A DNA stretch of 64,000 nucleotides from Akkermansia sp. (GTDB lineage Bacteria; Verrucomicrobiota; Verrucomicrobiia; Verrucomicrobiales; Akkermansiaceae), in NCBI GenBank assembly GCA_017477935.1, contig JAFVIC010000065.1, forward strand, positions 1 through 64,000, read 5' to 3'. The translations under genes were made by a program, and so were the position numbers. The first letter of the stretch is position 1, and each line of letters opens with the position of its first letter. The notes beneath the pieces are model-generated. The model was not told the DNA's origin, did not search any database, and was given only the letters and a program-made list of their open reading frames with translations. This document shows positions 28,557 to 36,546 of the stretch, in pieces.

Positions 28557-28585
28557 TTGCAAAACGAGCGCGAATGAGGTAGAAT
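28557..28585 (+). promoter_or_regulatory. Promoter of parB
   Basis: TTGCAA (28557-28562), 17-base spacer, TAGAAT (28580-28585), 13 bases before the ATG at 28599. An in-frame ATG at 28584 overlaps the -10 box and is therefore unlikely to be used. Confidence 0.6.
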
Positions 28586-28598
28586 GCTGCCACGGATT

Positions 28599-29486
28599 AT
28601 GTCACGGCAAGCATTAGGGAAAGGTTTAGGAGCACTTATCAGAAAAAACGAAGCACGCGCAGCGGCTGCGGCCGAAAGCGCTGTAGACGAAAGCAGAGTA
28701 TTACTGGTTAAGGTAGAGGACATTGAACCCTCTCCGTTCCAACCACGCCGCGTTTTCAATGAAGAACAGATAGGTGAGCTGGCAGACTCCATCAGGGAGC
28801 GAGGGCTGGTACAGCCGCTGGTTGTGCGTAAGGTGAACGGCAAGTTTGAACTCATTGCCGGCGAGCGCCGTTTGCGCGCGGTTCGCAAGCTGGGTCAAAG
28901 CGAAGTTAAGGTAGTGATGATGGAAGCTACCGATCGCGAAGTCGCGGAGCTGGCCCTCATCGAAAACCTGCAGCGCGAAGACCTCACCCCGCTGGAAGAG
29001 GCTGAGCAGTACAAGTTACTGCAGACCCGCTTCGGCATGAAGCAGGAGGTCATCGCCCAGCACGTCGGCAAATCCCGCGCCGTGGTTGCCAACATGGTGC
29101 GCCTGCTCGAGCTGTCCGCCACTGCGCGCGAGCTGCTCGAAAAGGGAGATATCAGCGTAGGTCACGCCAAAGTACTGCTGCAGCTCAAAGATGCCGCGCA
29201 GCAATCTGCCGCCGCCATACGCATTGCCAAGCAAGGGCTCACCGTCCGCCAGACAGAGCAGCTGATAAAGGACATTCTCACCCCCGATCCGAGCCGACCG
29301 CCTATCGTCGGCAAGACCCTGCCCGCAGCATACGAATCCGTCTGCCAGCAGCTCTCACACGATTTCGGCACGCGAGTCAACATATCACTGAAGGGCAAGA
29401 GCAACGGCACCATCGAAATCAACTACACCGGGCGCGATGAACTGGTGCGAATTCTGCAACTCTTCGGCGTGAATGCGCCGCTGTGA
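28599..29486 (+). CDS. parB: Chromosome partitioning protein ParB
   Basis: A CTP-dependent DNA clamp that loads at parS sites and helps segregate the chromosome. 295 residues: N-terminal ALGKGLGALI box, the CTP-binding ParB/Sulfiredoxin fold with PFQPRRVF, LVVRKVNGKFELIAGERRLRA and ALIENLQREDLTPLEEA, then the helix-turn-helix (GKSRAVVANMVRLLEL) and a C-terminal dimerisation domain. ParA is not upstream, which is unusual. No parS-like TGTTTCACGTGAAACA was noticed here. The M28-like gene starts one base after its stop. Confidence 0.94.
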   Translation: MSRQALGKGLGALIRKNEARAAAAAESAVDESRVLLVKVEDIEPSPFQPRRVFNEEQIGELADSIRERGLVQPLVVRKVNGKFELIAGERRLRAVRKLGQSEVKVVMMEATDREVAELALIENLQREDLTPLEEAEQYKLLQTRFGMKQEVIAQHVGKSRAVVANMVRLLELSATARELLEKGDISVGHAKVLLQLKDAAQQSAAAIRIAKQGLTVRQTEQLIKDILTPDPSRPPIVGKTLPAAYESVCQQLSHDFGTRVNISLKGKSNGTIEINYTGRDELVRILQLFGVNAPL

Positions 29487-29487
29487 T

Positions 29488-30423
29488 ATGACAAGAGCCC
29501 TGCTCCTCCTCCCTGCCCTTTTGCTCTGCGGTTGTGGTGAAGATTCCGCCCCATCGCAAAGCACCCCGCCCCCTATCAGCAAGAACCTGCAGTGGGAGCA
29601 CGGCGCAGAGTTCAGCGGGGCGAATGCCTACCTGCACTGCGAAGCTCTCTGCAAGCTGGGGCCTCGCCCGAGCGGCTCCCCGGCCTACGCGGCACAGGTG
29701 CAATACCTCACCGCACAACTACAGAAAGCCGGCTGGCAAGTCACCCCGCGCTCTTTCAAACTGACCAACGGCGTGCGTATGACCAACCTGCACGCCACCT
29801 ACGGCAACGCCACGGCCACGCGCCCCATCATCGTCACCTGCCACATCGACACCAAAATCGGTATCAGCCCGCAATTCATCGGTGCTGATGACGGCGCAAG
29901 TGCCGCCGCCGCTATGCTGGAATTGGCACGCGTGCTACCGGGGGTATCTGCCGCGCAGGCTCAGGCTGTGGAGCTGATTTTCTTTGATGGCGAGGAATCC
30001 TTTGCCCCTCGCATGACGGAACGTGACGGCCTGTACGGCTCGCGCTACGAAGTCATGCGCCGAGCTCATGACCTGCCGCGCTACCAAATCAACCTCGACA
30101 TGGTAGGCGGGCGCAACAAGCGCATAGCAATCCCCCTGCCCGACACTTCCGAAGACATGCTCGCGGAGTACGAAAAAGCCATTGATACGCTACAGCTCCC
30201 CGAGCGACGCTGGAATATACACCCCGGTTCTTACTTTGATGATCACACACCCTTTGTACAAGCGGGGGTGGACTCGCTCAATCTCATCTGCGACTTCACC
30301 CGCGGTGGCTGGTGGCACACGGTGAAAGATGACATGAGCCGCATCTGCCCCGACTCTCTCGCTGAAACCGGGCGTGTTGTGCTGCAGCTGCTCAGCCAGT
30401 TAAGCAGCAAAATTGACAGATGA
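29488..30423 (+). CDS. M28-family / glutaminyl-peptide cyclotransferase-like lipoprotein
   Basis: 311 residues with a lipobox LCGC (Cys16), so envelope-anchored. Metal ligands of the M28 fold are present: His119 (CHIDT), Asp134/135 (GADDGAS), Glu169-Glu170 (DGEE) and Asp204 (NLDMVG), with a DDHTPF before the C-terminus. The spacing and the late DDHxPF ... WWHTVKD motif fit secreted glutaminyl cyclases, which convert N-terminal Gln to pyroglutamate, better than aminopeptidases. It starts one base after parB. Its stop directly abuts the stop of the convergent ptsI. Confidence 0.8.
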   Translation: MTRALLLLPALLLCGCGEDSAPSQSTPPPISKNLQWEHGAEFSGANAYLHCEALCKLGPRPSGSPAYAAQVQYLTAQLQKAGWQVTPRSFKLTNGVRMTNLHATYGNATATRPIIVTCHIDTKIGISPQFIGADDGASAAAAMLELARVLPGVSAAQAQAVELIFFDGEESFAPRMTERDGLYGSRYEVMRRAHDLPRYQINLDMVGGRNKRIAIPLPDTSEDMLAEYEKAIDTLQLPERRWNIHPGSYFDDHTPFVQAGVDSLNLICDFTRGGWWHTVKDDMSRICPDSLAETGRVVLQLLSQLSSKIDR

Positions 30424-32181
30424 TTAATTGAACAAATCCGGGTAGGATTTGCGCGCGAGCTCGGATGAATAGTTGCGGATGGTGTAGCTATCCTCCGCCT
30501 GCAGGGCGAGCTCAGCCATCTGCCTGCACTCCTCATAGTTCAGGTGGCGAATGGCGTAGCGCACAAGCGGCAGCAGGTGCGCACCGACGGAAAGTTCAGC
30601 CACCCCCAGACCGACAAGCAGCGGAACGAGATTAATGTCACCGCCCATTTCACCGCAAACAGCAGTGGGAATGCCGGCAGCTATGGTATGGTGCATGAGG
30701 CGTACCACGCCGGGGTGAGTGGGGCGGAACATGTTGGCCACGCGGAAATTCACACGGTCAACCGCTATGGTATACTGCGTGAGGTCATTGGTACCCAGCG
30801 AGAAGAAATCCACATGGCGGGCGAGCACATCTGCCATCATCGCGGCGCTGGGAACCTCTATCATAATCCCCACGCGCATGTGTTCATCATAGCTCAGACC
30901 ACGCTCGCGGAGCTCGGCTCGGCATTCAGCAAGCAGGGCGTGAACATCTTTCACTTCGGTTATACCCGATACCATGGGGAACATGACGCCCACCTTGCCA
31001 TGGGCAGAGGCACGCAGAATGGCGCGCAATTGCTCCTTGAAAATCTCTACCCTGCTGAGCGATACTCGAATTCCTCGCCAACCGAGGAATGGGTTGTCCT
31101 CTTTTTCCTCCAGCACCTCGAACGGCAACTTATCACCGCCGGAGTCAAGTGTGCGGAAAATGACCTCCTCAGGCGCGCAGCTTTCCACCAGGTCGCGGTA
31201 GTGGCGGTACTGAGCCTCTTCATCCGGCAGGCTGCCGCAACCAAGCAGGAAAAACTCCGTGCGGTACAGCCCCACACCCTCGGCACCTGCACGCTTGATG
31301 GCGCCGTACTCGTGCGCGAACTCCACGTTGGCAGCCAAGCGTATGCGGCGGCCATCGGTGGTAACGGCGGGCAGGTCTTTCATCTCGATGAGCGCCTTGT
31401 AAGCCCGCTCTTTCTCGGCCTGTAACTCGCGGTAGTGTTGCAGCGTTTCCGCTGTGGGGTTGAGAATCAACAAGCCGTTGTAGCCATCGAGAATAGCCTG
31501 GGAACCGACCCGGGAATCAATGACCAGGTGCGGAACTCCCACCACGGCAGGCATGCCGAGAGAGCGAGCCAGAATCGCCGTGTGCGAAACCGCCGAGCCG
31601 GCCTCGGTCACGAAACCGAGCACTTTGCGAGGGTCGAGGTCAGCCGTGTCACTGGGTGCCAAGTCATAAGCGGCAAGCACGCAGGGCTCGGTACAGTCCC
31701 CACAGAGAGGCTCCCGGTGAGCGGAGGTCATGTTCTTGAGCACGCGGTGGAGCACATCCTCAATATCCGCCACTCGGGAGCGCAAATAGGGGTCATCCAC
31801 ATGGCGCATCACCTCCATGAAGTTCTGCACCACGGCATAATAAACGGCATCAATATTCTGAAGGCGCGCCGGCATCTCCTTGCGCAGGCGGGCGAGAATG
31901 GTGCGGTCACGCAGGAAGAGCAGGTGTGCGTCGAAAATAGCGGCCTCTTGCGCACCACTGAGGTGCTCCACACGCGCGCGCAGCGACTGCAGTTCTTCTT
32001 CCGTACAGGCCAGCGCACTCTCAAAGCGAGCCCATTCACTTTCCAGCTCAGTGGGTAATATGGTGCGGATAGGCGGTGATGGACAACCACGGGCCTCGAC
32101 CCGCAACACACCCATGGCTATGCCGGGTGATACCGGCATACCTTTCAATCTGCGCTCGAAACCTTCCTGATAGTTCAACAT
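30424..32181 (-). CDS. ptsI: Phosphoenolpyruvate--protein phosphotransferase (PTS Enzyme I)
   Basis: Transfers phosphate from PEP to its own His and then to HPr. 585 residues of usual length: the HPr-binding helical domain, the phosphohistidine His200 in GSAVSHTAILARS, then the PEP-binding barrel with GVGLYRTEFF, a DSGGDK motif and FSLGTNDLTQYT. It lies 53 bases downstream of the HPr gene in one operon. No EIIA/B/C gene is in the window, which points to a regulatory rather than a transport role. Confidence 0.96.
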   Translation of the reverse strand: MLNYQEGFERRLKGMPVSPGIAMGVLRVEARGCPSPPIRTILPTELESEWARFESALACTEEELQSLRARVEHLSGAQEAAIFDAHLLFLRDRTILARLRKEMPARLQNIDAVYYAVVQNFMEVMRHVDDPYLRSRVADIEDVLHRVLKNMTSAHREPLCGDCTEPCVLAAYDLAPSDTADLDPRKVLGFVTEAGSAVSHTAILARSLGMPAVVGVPHLVIDSRVGSQAILDGYNGLLILNPTAETLQHYRELQAEKERAYKALIEMKDLPAVTTDGRRIRLAANVEFAHEYGAIKRAGAEGVGLYRTEFFLLGCGSLPDEEAQYRHYRDLVESCAPEEVIFRTLDSGGDKLPFEVLEEKEDNPFLGWRGIRVSLSRVEIFKEQLRAILRASAHGKVGVMFPMVSGITEVKDVHALLAECRAELRERGLSYDEHMRVGIMIEVPSAAMMADVLARHVDFFSLGTNDLTQYTIAVDRVNFRVANMFRPTHPGVVRLMHHTIAAGIPTAVCGEMGGDINLVPLLVGLGVAELSVGAHLLPLVRYAIRHLNYEECRQMAELALQAEDSYTIRNYSSELARKSYPDLFN

Positions 32182-32234
32182 TGCCCTCCGCTGTGAGTTG
32201 AGAGTAGAGCAAATAAACCGGCCCTACCTCGTCG

Positions 32235-32501
32235 TTATTCCTCGCCGAATTTCTTGTTAACAAGCTCCTCCAGAGCCGCCATAGCCTCAGCTTCGTCCGC
32301 TCCGTCCGTGATGACCTTGATGTCAGCGCCACAGCCGACAGCAAGCATCATCAACCCCATAATACTCTTACCATCAACAGCTTCATCATCCTTCTCGACA
32401 GTCACATCGCACTGAAAGCGACTGGACACCCGCACAAATTGCGCCGCGGGTCGGGCATGAATACCGAGCTTGTTCAGGATGGTGAGATTTTTAGTTATCA
32501 T
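32235..32501 (-). CDS. ptsH: Phosphocarrier protein HPr
   Basis: 88 residues, normal length. His15 in LGIHARPAA receives phosphate from Enzyme I. Ser46 in GKSIMGLMML is the site used by HPr kinase in organisms that have it, but no hprK is adjacent. A TATAAT-like element on the minus strand at 32535-32540 may be its -10 box, leaving a leader of about 30 bases. Confidence 0.96.
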   Translation of the reverse strand: MITKNLTILNKLGIHARPAAQFVRVSSRFQCDVTVEKDDEAVDGKSIMGLMMLAVGCGADIKVITDGADEAEAMAALEELVNKKFGEE

Positions 32502-32582
32502 ATCGTTGTAAGTTATTCCTATGGTTCACGCGGTATTATACGACAATGCAGGCGCAAATTCCAGCTTTTTTTTCAGAATTTA

Positions 32583-33848
32583 TCAACGAGCGACTCTTTC
32601 AAGCAACGCGGCATAAGCGCCGTCGGCCTGCTCCCTGTGCGGGAGGGCAAGGTAATCTTCCACCAGTCGGAATTCAGGGCAAGAGGCCAGGAAAGCGTCG
32701 ACAACGCCACGGTCTTCCTGATAATCAATCGAACAGGTGGAGTAAACCAGCCGACCGCCGAGGCGCACTGCCGGGGCCGCACAGGTCAGGATTTGCAGCT
32801 GAAGCGCAGCCAGCCGGTCAAACTCATTCGGTTGCAGGCGCCAACGGGCATCCACCCTGCGCTGTAACACACCGCTGTTACTGCACGGCACGTCGAGCAG
32901 CACGGCATCGAACCCGCCTTGCCATTCCGGCGGGCACGGGCGGGACCAATCGTGCAGCAGCACTTCCACCTGCTCGCCGCCGGCACGCAGGAGGTTCTCG
33001 CGCAACTGCGGCAGGCGGTGCTGCTCAGCATCCGTTGCCAGCAGGTCAATTTTGCCGGAAGTCGCCGCAATCATGGCGCAGGATTTGCCGCCGGGGGCAG
33101 CGCAGGCATCGAGCACGCGCTCACCGGGGCGCGGAGCCAGCAGGCGCACACAGTGGCGAGTGGAGGGGTCAGCCACATAGATACGCCCCAGCTTCAACTC
33201 ATCCATCGGCAAACCGGCCGGCAGTCTGTACCAGCCTTTCACCCCCGGCACCGGTTGCCACTCAGGGCTGATTTCGGGTGGGTTCAAGGGGTTAATGCGA
33301 GCGTAAACGGGCGGAGTCTGCACATTCCAGGCCAGCATCTGCGTAGCCTCTTGTTCGCCGAATTCGGCAAACCAGCGCCGGACCAGCCAATCAGGCGCCG
33401 AGTAGCGCACACCCGGGGGCAGTTCGGCAAGCTCGGCCATGAACTCAGCCCGGCGGCGGACAGCATTGCGCAATATGCCATTCGTCAGCCCCCGCAGGCG
33501 CTGCGGTGCCAGTGCGACAGTTTCGCTCACAGCCGCATGGTCGGGCTTATGATGAACAAAAAGTTGGCAAAGCCCCAGTAACACCAACCAACGGGCGCCC
33601 GGTTCCAGCGCGCCTTTGCGCAACGACTTGCAGATGTGATCGAGCCAGCGCAGGTTACGCAGTGTACCCAGCACCAGAGCCTGAACCAGCGCGCGATTCT
33701 GCGGGGTAAGAGCTGCGGCCTCGCGGGCGATAAGGGTTTCGGCAAATACGCCCCCCTGCTCCCAGCGCTGCAGGCATTGCCAGGCTATGCGACGAGGGTT
33801 GGCGGTGGAGACGGCCTTGCGGGATTTCTGCTCAACAGGGGCTGACAT
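32583..33848 (-). CDS. rsmB: 16S rRNA (cytosine-C5)-methyltransferase RsmB/Sun family
   Basis: Methylates a cytosine of 16S rRNA (C967 in E. coli). 421 residues: an N-terminal NusB-like RNA-binding domain (RRIAWQCLQRWEQGG ... GLTNGILRNAVRR) and a Rossmann methyltransferase domain with the SAM loop LDACAAPGGKS. The two catalytic cysteines lie in LLDVPCSNSG and VYSTCSI. The family is broad, so another m5C target is possible. I start at the ATG 33848; a TTG at 33863 is in frame. Just downstream of the IMPase-like gene, with overlapping or near-touching ends. Confidence 0.9.
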   Translation of the reverse strand: MSAPVEQKSRKAVSTANPRRIAWQCLQRWEQGGVFAETLIAREAAALTPQNRALVQALVLGTLRNLRWLDHICKSLRKGALEPGARWLVLLGLCQLFVHHKPDHAAVSETVALAPQRLRGLTNGILRNAVRRRAEFMAELAELPPGVRYSAPDWLVRRWFAEFGEQEATQMLAWNVQTPPVYARINPLNPPEISPEWQPVPGVKGWYRLPAGLPMDELKLGRIYVADPSTRHCVRLLAPRPGERVLDACAAPGGKSCAMIAATSGKIDLLATDAEQHRLPQLRENLLRAGGEQVEVLLHDWSRPCPPEWQGGFDAVLLDVPCSNSGVLQRRVDARWRLQPNEFDRLAALQLQILTCAAPAVRLGGRLVYSTCSIDYQEDRGVVDAFLASCPEFRLVEDYLALPHREQADGAYAALLERVAR

Positions 33849-33859
33849 AGTAAAGTTTC

Positions 33860-34645
33860 TCAAGCTTGCGGGGTTGGCATTTCAAGTGCGGCATGTATGG
33901 GTAACTGCCCATTCCAGGCAATAACGGAGCCTTGGCGGGCGTGAGCGACCTCAGGCGTGAACTCCAGCTTACCGCCGGCGCACTCCAGTATCACGCGCGC
34001 TGCTGCGAAATCCCACAGGTTGATGCGGTTTTCAATATAGGCATCGAAACGCCCGGTTGCGATGTAGCAGAGCGTCAGCGCTGCCGAGCCTAATATACGC
34101 ACCTTGCGCACCTGAGATGATATGTGAGCAAAGCGCCGCACTCCCTCGGCTCCAGAGCCATCGTGCGAGCCATGCCCCACAAACACCACGGCCTCAGCCA
34201 TACGCTGACGGGCGGATACCCGTATGGCACGACCATTGAGCAAAGCTGCACCGCCGACCACGGCGGTGAAACATTCATCCTGCATCGGGTCATACACGCA
34301 GCCAAGTACGACCCGGTCCTTAACTTGCAGGGCTATACTCACACAGAAAATGGGGATTCCGTAAAAGTAGTTCACCGTACCGTCGATAGGGTCGACAATC
34401 CATAAAGCCTCGGCGGACATGGAGCCGGTCTCACCCTCTTCACCAAGTATGGCATAGTCCGGGTACTCCGCCAACAGACAGCGGGCAATAAGCTGTTGAG
34501 TATCGCGGTCGAGCTGCAATTTCAAGTCATGCGGCATTTCGGCATTCACCTGCTTAACATCAGCAAAGCGCGCGCGCAGGAACTCCCCGGCGGTACGGGC
34601 GGCGGCAACAGCCGCACGGAGCTGTGAGCTGTAGTCAGGGGTCAT
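33860..34645 (-). CDS. Inositol monophosphatase family protein
   Basis: 261 residues with the full metal-binding set of the IMPase fold: GEEGE (68-72), WIVDPIDGT (82-90) and WDFAAARVILECAGG near the C-terminus. Members hydrolyse inositol phosphate, 3'-phosphoadenosine phosphates or histidinol phosphate; the substrate cannot be told from the motifs. Its ATG overlaps the stop of the upstream GT51 gene by four bases, so the two are translated together. Confidence 0.88.
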   Translation of the reverse strand: MTPDYSSQLRAAVAAARTAGEFLRARFADVKQVNAEMPHDLKLQLDRDTQQLIARCLLAEYPDYAILGEEGETGSMSAEALWIVDPIDGTVNYFYGIPIFCVSIALQVKDRVVLGCVYDPMQDECFTAVVGGAALLNGRAIRVSARQRMAEAVVFVGHGSHDGSGAEGVRRFAHISSQVRKVRILGSAALTLCYIATGRFDAYIENRINLWDFAAARVILECAGGKLEFTPEVAHARQGSVIAWNGQLPIHAALEMPTPQA

Positions 34646-36531
34646 GATTTTTTCTGCTTGTCGCTGCGCTCTTTCAGCGAAGTTCGGGCCGCGTCGTGCA
34701 ACTCACGAGCCAGGCAATAGGCCACTTTCTTCATCAACCCGTTCATTTTGCTGCTCTCCGGCATATCTGCGGGGTCATCGAAACCGACCCAAACAAACAC
34801 TGCCACACCACGATTATTGAAAACCATGCAGAAATTACCACCTTTATCGGGTAAGGTTTCATTCAGCACGATGGGTTCCTTCTCCTTTGCGATGAAGGGC
34901 GGTATCTTCACCACCGCACCGGCACCCTCGCGGCGTATATACTCACCGCTAACCTCAGGTTGATAGGAGTAGAGCATGTTACCCGCCCTGCTCCACACAC
35001 GGTCAATCAGGCAGAAACTGTAATTACGACCTTCGTTCTGAATATCGAAGAGTATGCGAGCCAGGTCAATACGCTTCATGGGGAATTCGCCCTTGTACAG
35101 CTCCATGGCTTTCTCCTTGGGCGGCAACTTCAGCCCCAGACCAAGTTTCTCGTAAGCGGAATGCACGACATCGTAACCCAGATTGCGCCCCGTGGCCTCG
35201 GCATTGCGGGCTACGATATGAGCGGCATCTCCCCCGGGCAGACAGGCGCAAAGATACAGGAAGGGAGATATCGCATTGCCGGGCGTGCACATTTCGTTCC
35301 AACGGTCACGGCCATCCACAGCGCTGCGACCGGAAACCATGGCAAGCACGCGCCCTTTGTTATTGCGGCGGGCGTCAACCACCAGCACACTGCACTGCAG
35401 CAAGTGCTCCATATCATTGTCCATGCCGCGCACCTTCATGCCGGCAGGGAGTACCACCTTCTCCTCGAAGAATTTGCGCTGGCGCTCAGCTTCTTCCTTG
35501 TTTTCATGCAGGTAGGGCAGCCAGCGATCCGGGAATTTGTCGGTACGCTCAATGACGGTGAGAGCCTGCTCGGAGGAAATTTCGACCTGCTTCTGGAGTT
35601 CGAGGTGCAGGTTACTCACGACGGAAATTCCCCCCACGTGCTCGCCCAGTTCGCCGCGCAAATCATCAAGTTCACGGTGAGCCCACATGGTGGCATACGA
35701 ATGCATGGGGCGGGCGGAACTGTCGTAAGGGGCCAGTACAATAGGTTCTGCAACGGCGTTGTCGTGCTGTTCCTGAGAAATCATACCGAGGGCAAGCATG
35801 CGCCCCAGGGTTTCACGCTTCACCCCCATGGCGTTATCCATATCGGCAACAGGGTTGCACAGCGAGGGAGCCCGCACCAGCCCTGCAAGGGTAGCACATT
35901 CCACCAGGTTAAGCTGCGAAACATGCTTGCCGAAATATCGCTCCGCAGCCGCGGCCACACCATAGCAATTGCTACCGAAGTAAATGCGGTTGAGGTACTG
36001 TGTGAAGATAGTCTTCTTGTCGTATTTGCTCTCAATGCGCTGGGCGAGCAGGGCCTCCAGCAGCTTGCGGTCAAGCGTCTTTTCACTCAGCTCGAACACG
36101 TTGCGGGTAAGCTGCATGGTGATGGTTGAAGCCCCCTGCTCGTAACTGAGCGACATCACGTTGCGGAACAACGAGCGAATGACGGAGGAATACACCACGC
36201 CGCCGTGTTCAAAGAACGATTCATCCTCACGGGCCACAAAGGCATTCACGAGGTTCTGCGGCAAGTCCTGCCATTGTACGACCTTGAGTGACTCGCCGGA
36301 GAGCGAGGCCAGCGGCGTGTTGTCACAATCGTAGAGCAGACTATCATTCCCCGAACGTACCACATGCTCCAGGTTATACTGGTTCGCGCGGCAATCGTAG
36401 GTCACAAACACAGTCAGCACGACGATGAAGACAAAGAACAGCACCGCCGCCGCGGCCAGCAACTTCTTCTGACCGATACTCAGCAGCCTGTACCAGCGCT
36501 TGCGGCGGTTTTCTCCTCGGGAATAATACAT
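34642..36531 (-). CDS. GT51 peptidoglycan glycosyltransferase with a degenerate transpeptidase domain
   Basis: 629 residues, class A PBP architecture: cytoplasmic basic start, one transmembrane helix (about 24-44), a GT51 domain with catalytic Glu102 in REDESFFEHGG and the QGASTITMQLTRN motif, then a penicillin-binding-like domain. In the latter the expected SxxK reads N419-A-I-S422 (in CTPGNAISP), and the KTG triad reads K563-G-G. The nucleophilic Ser and its Lys are both gone, so it should polymerise glycan strands but not crosslink them. It is encoded just after a TolQ/TolR/TPR set, which suggests a role coupled to envelope machinery. Confidence 0.88.
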   Translation of the reverse strand: MYYSRGENRRKRWYRLLSIGQKKLLAAAAVLFFVFIVVLTVFVTYDCRANQYNLEHVVRSGNDSLLYDCDNTPLASLSGESLKVVQWQDLPQNLVNAFVAREDESFFEHGGVVYSSVIRSLFRNVMSLSYEQGASTITMQLTRNVFELSEKTLDRKLLEALLAQRIESKYDKKTIFTQYLNRIYFGSNCYGVAAAAERYFGKHVSQLNLVECATLAGLVRAPSLCNPVADMDNAMGVKRETLGRMLALGMISQEQHDNAVAEPIVLAPYDSSARPMHSYATMWAHRELDDLRGELGEHVGGISVVSNLHLELQKQVEISSEQALTVIERTDKFPDRWLPYLHENKEEAERQRKFFEEKVVLPAGMKVRGMDNDMEHLLQCSVLVVDARRNNKGRVLAMVSGRSAVDGRDRWNEMCTPGNAISPFLYLCACLPGGDAAHIVARNAEATGRNLGYDVVHSAYEKLGLGLKLPPKEKAMELYKGEFPMKRIDLARILFDIQNEGRNYSFCLIDRVWSRAGNMLYSYQPEVSGEYIRREGAGAVVKIPPFIAKEKEPIVLNETLPDKGGNFCMVFNNRGVAVFVWVGFDDPADMPESSKMNGLMKKVAYCLARELHDAARTSLKERSDKQKKS

Positions 36532-36546
36532 GTCGCAGCGTTCCGT

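Noticed and set aside
34642-36531. Calling this protein a bifunctional PBP1A
   Set aside because: The transpeptidase Ser and Lys of SxxK and the KTG triad are not present, so only the glycosyltransferase function is supported.
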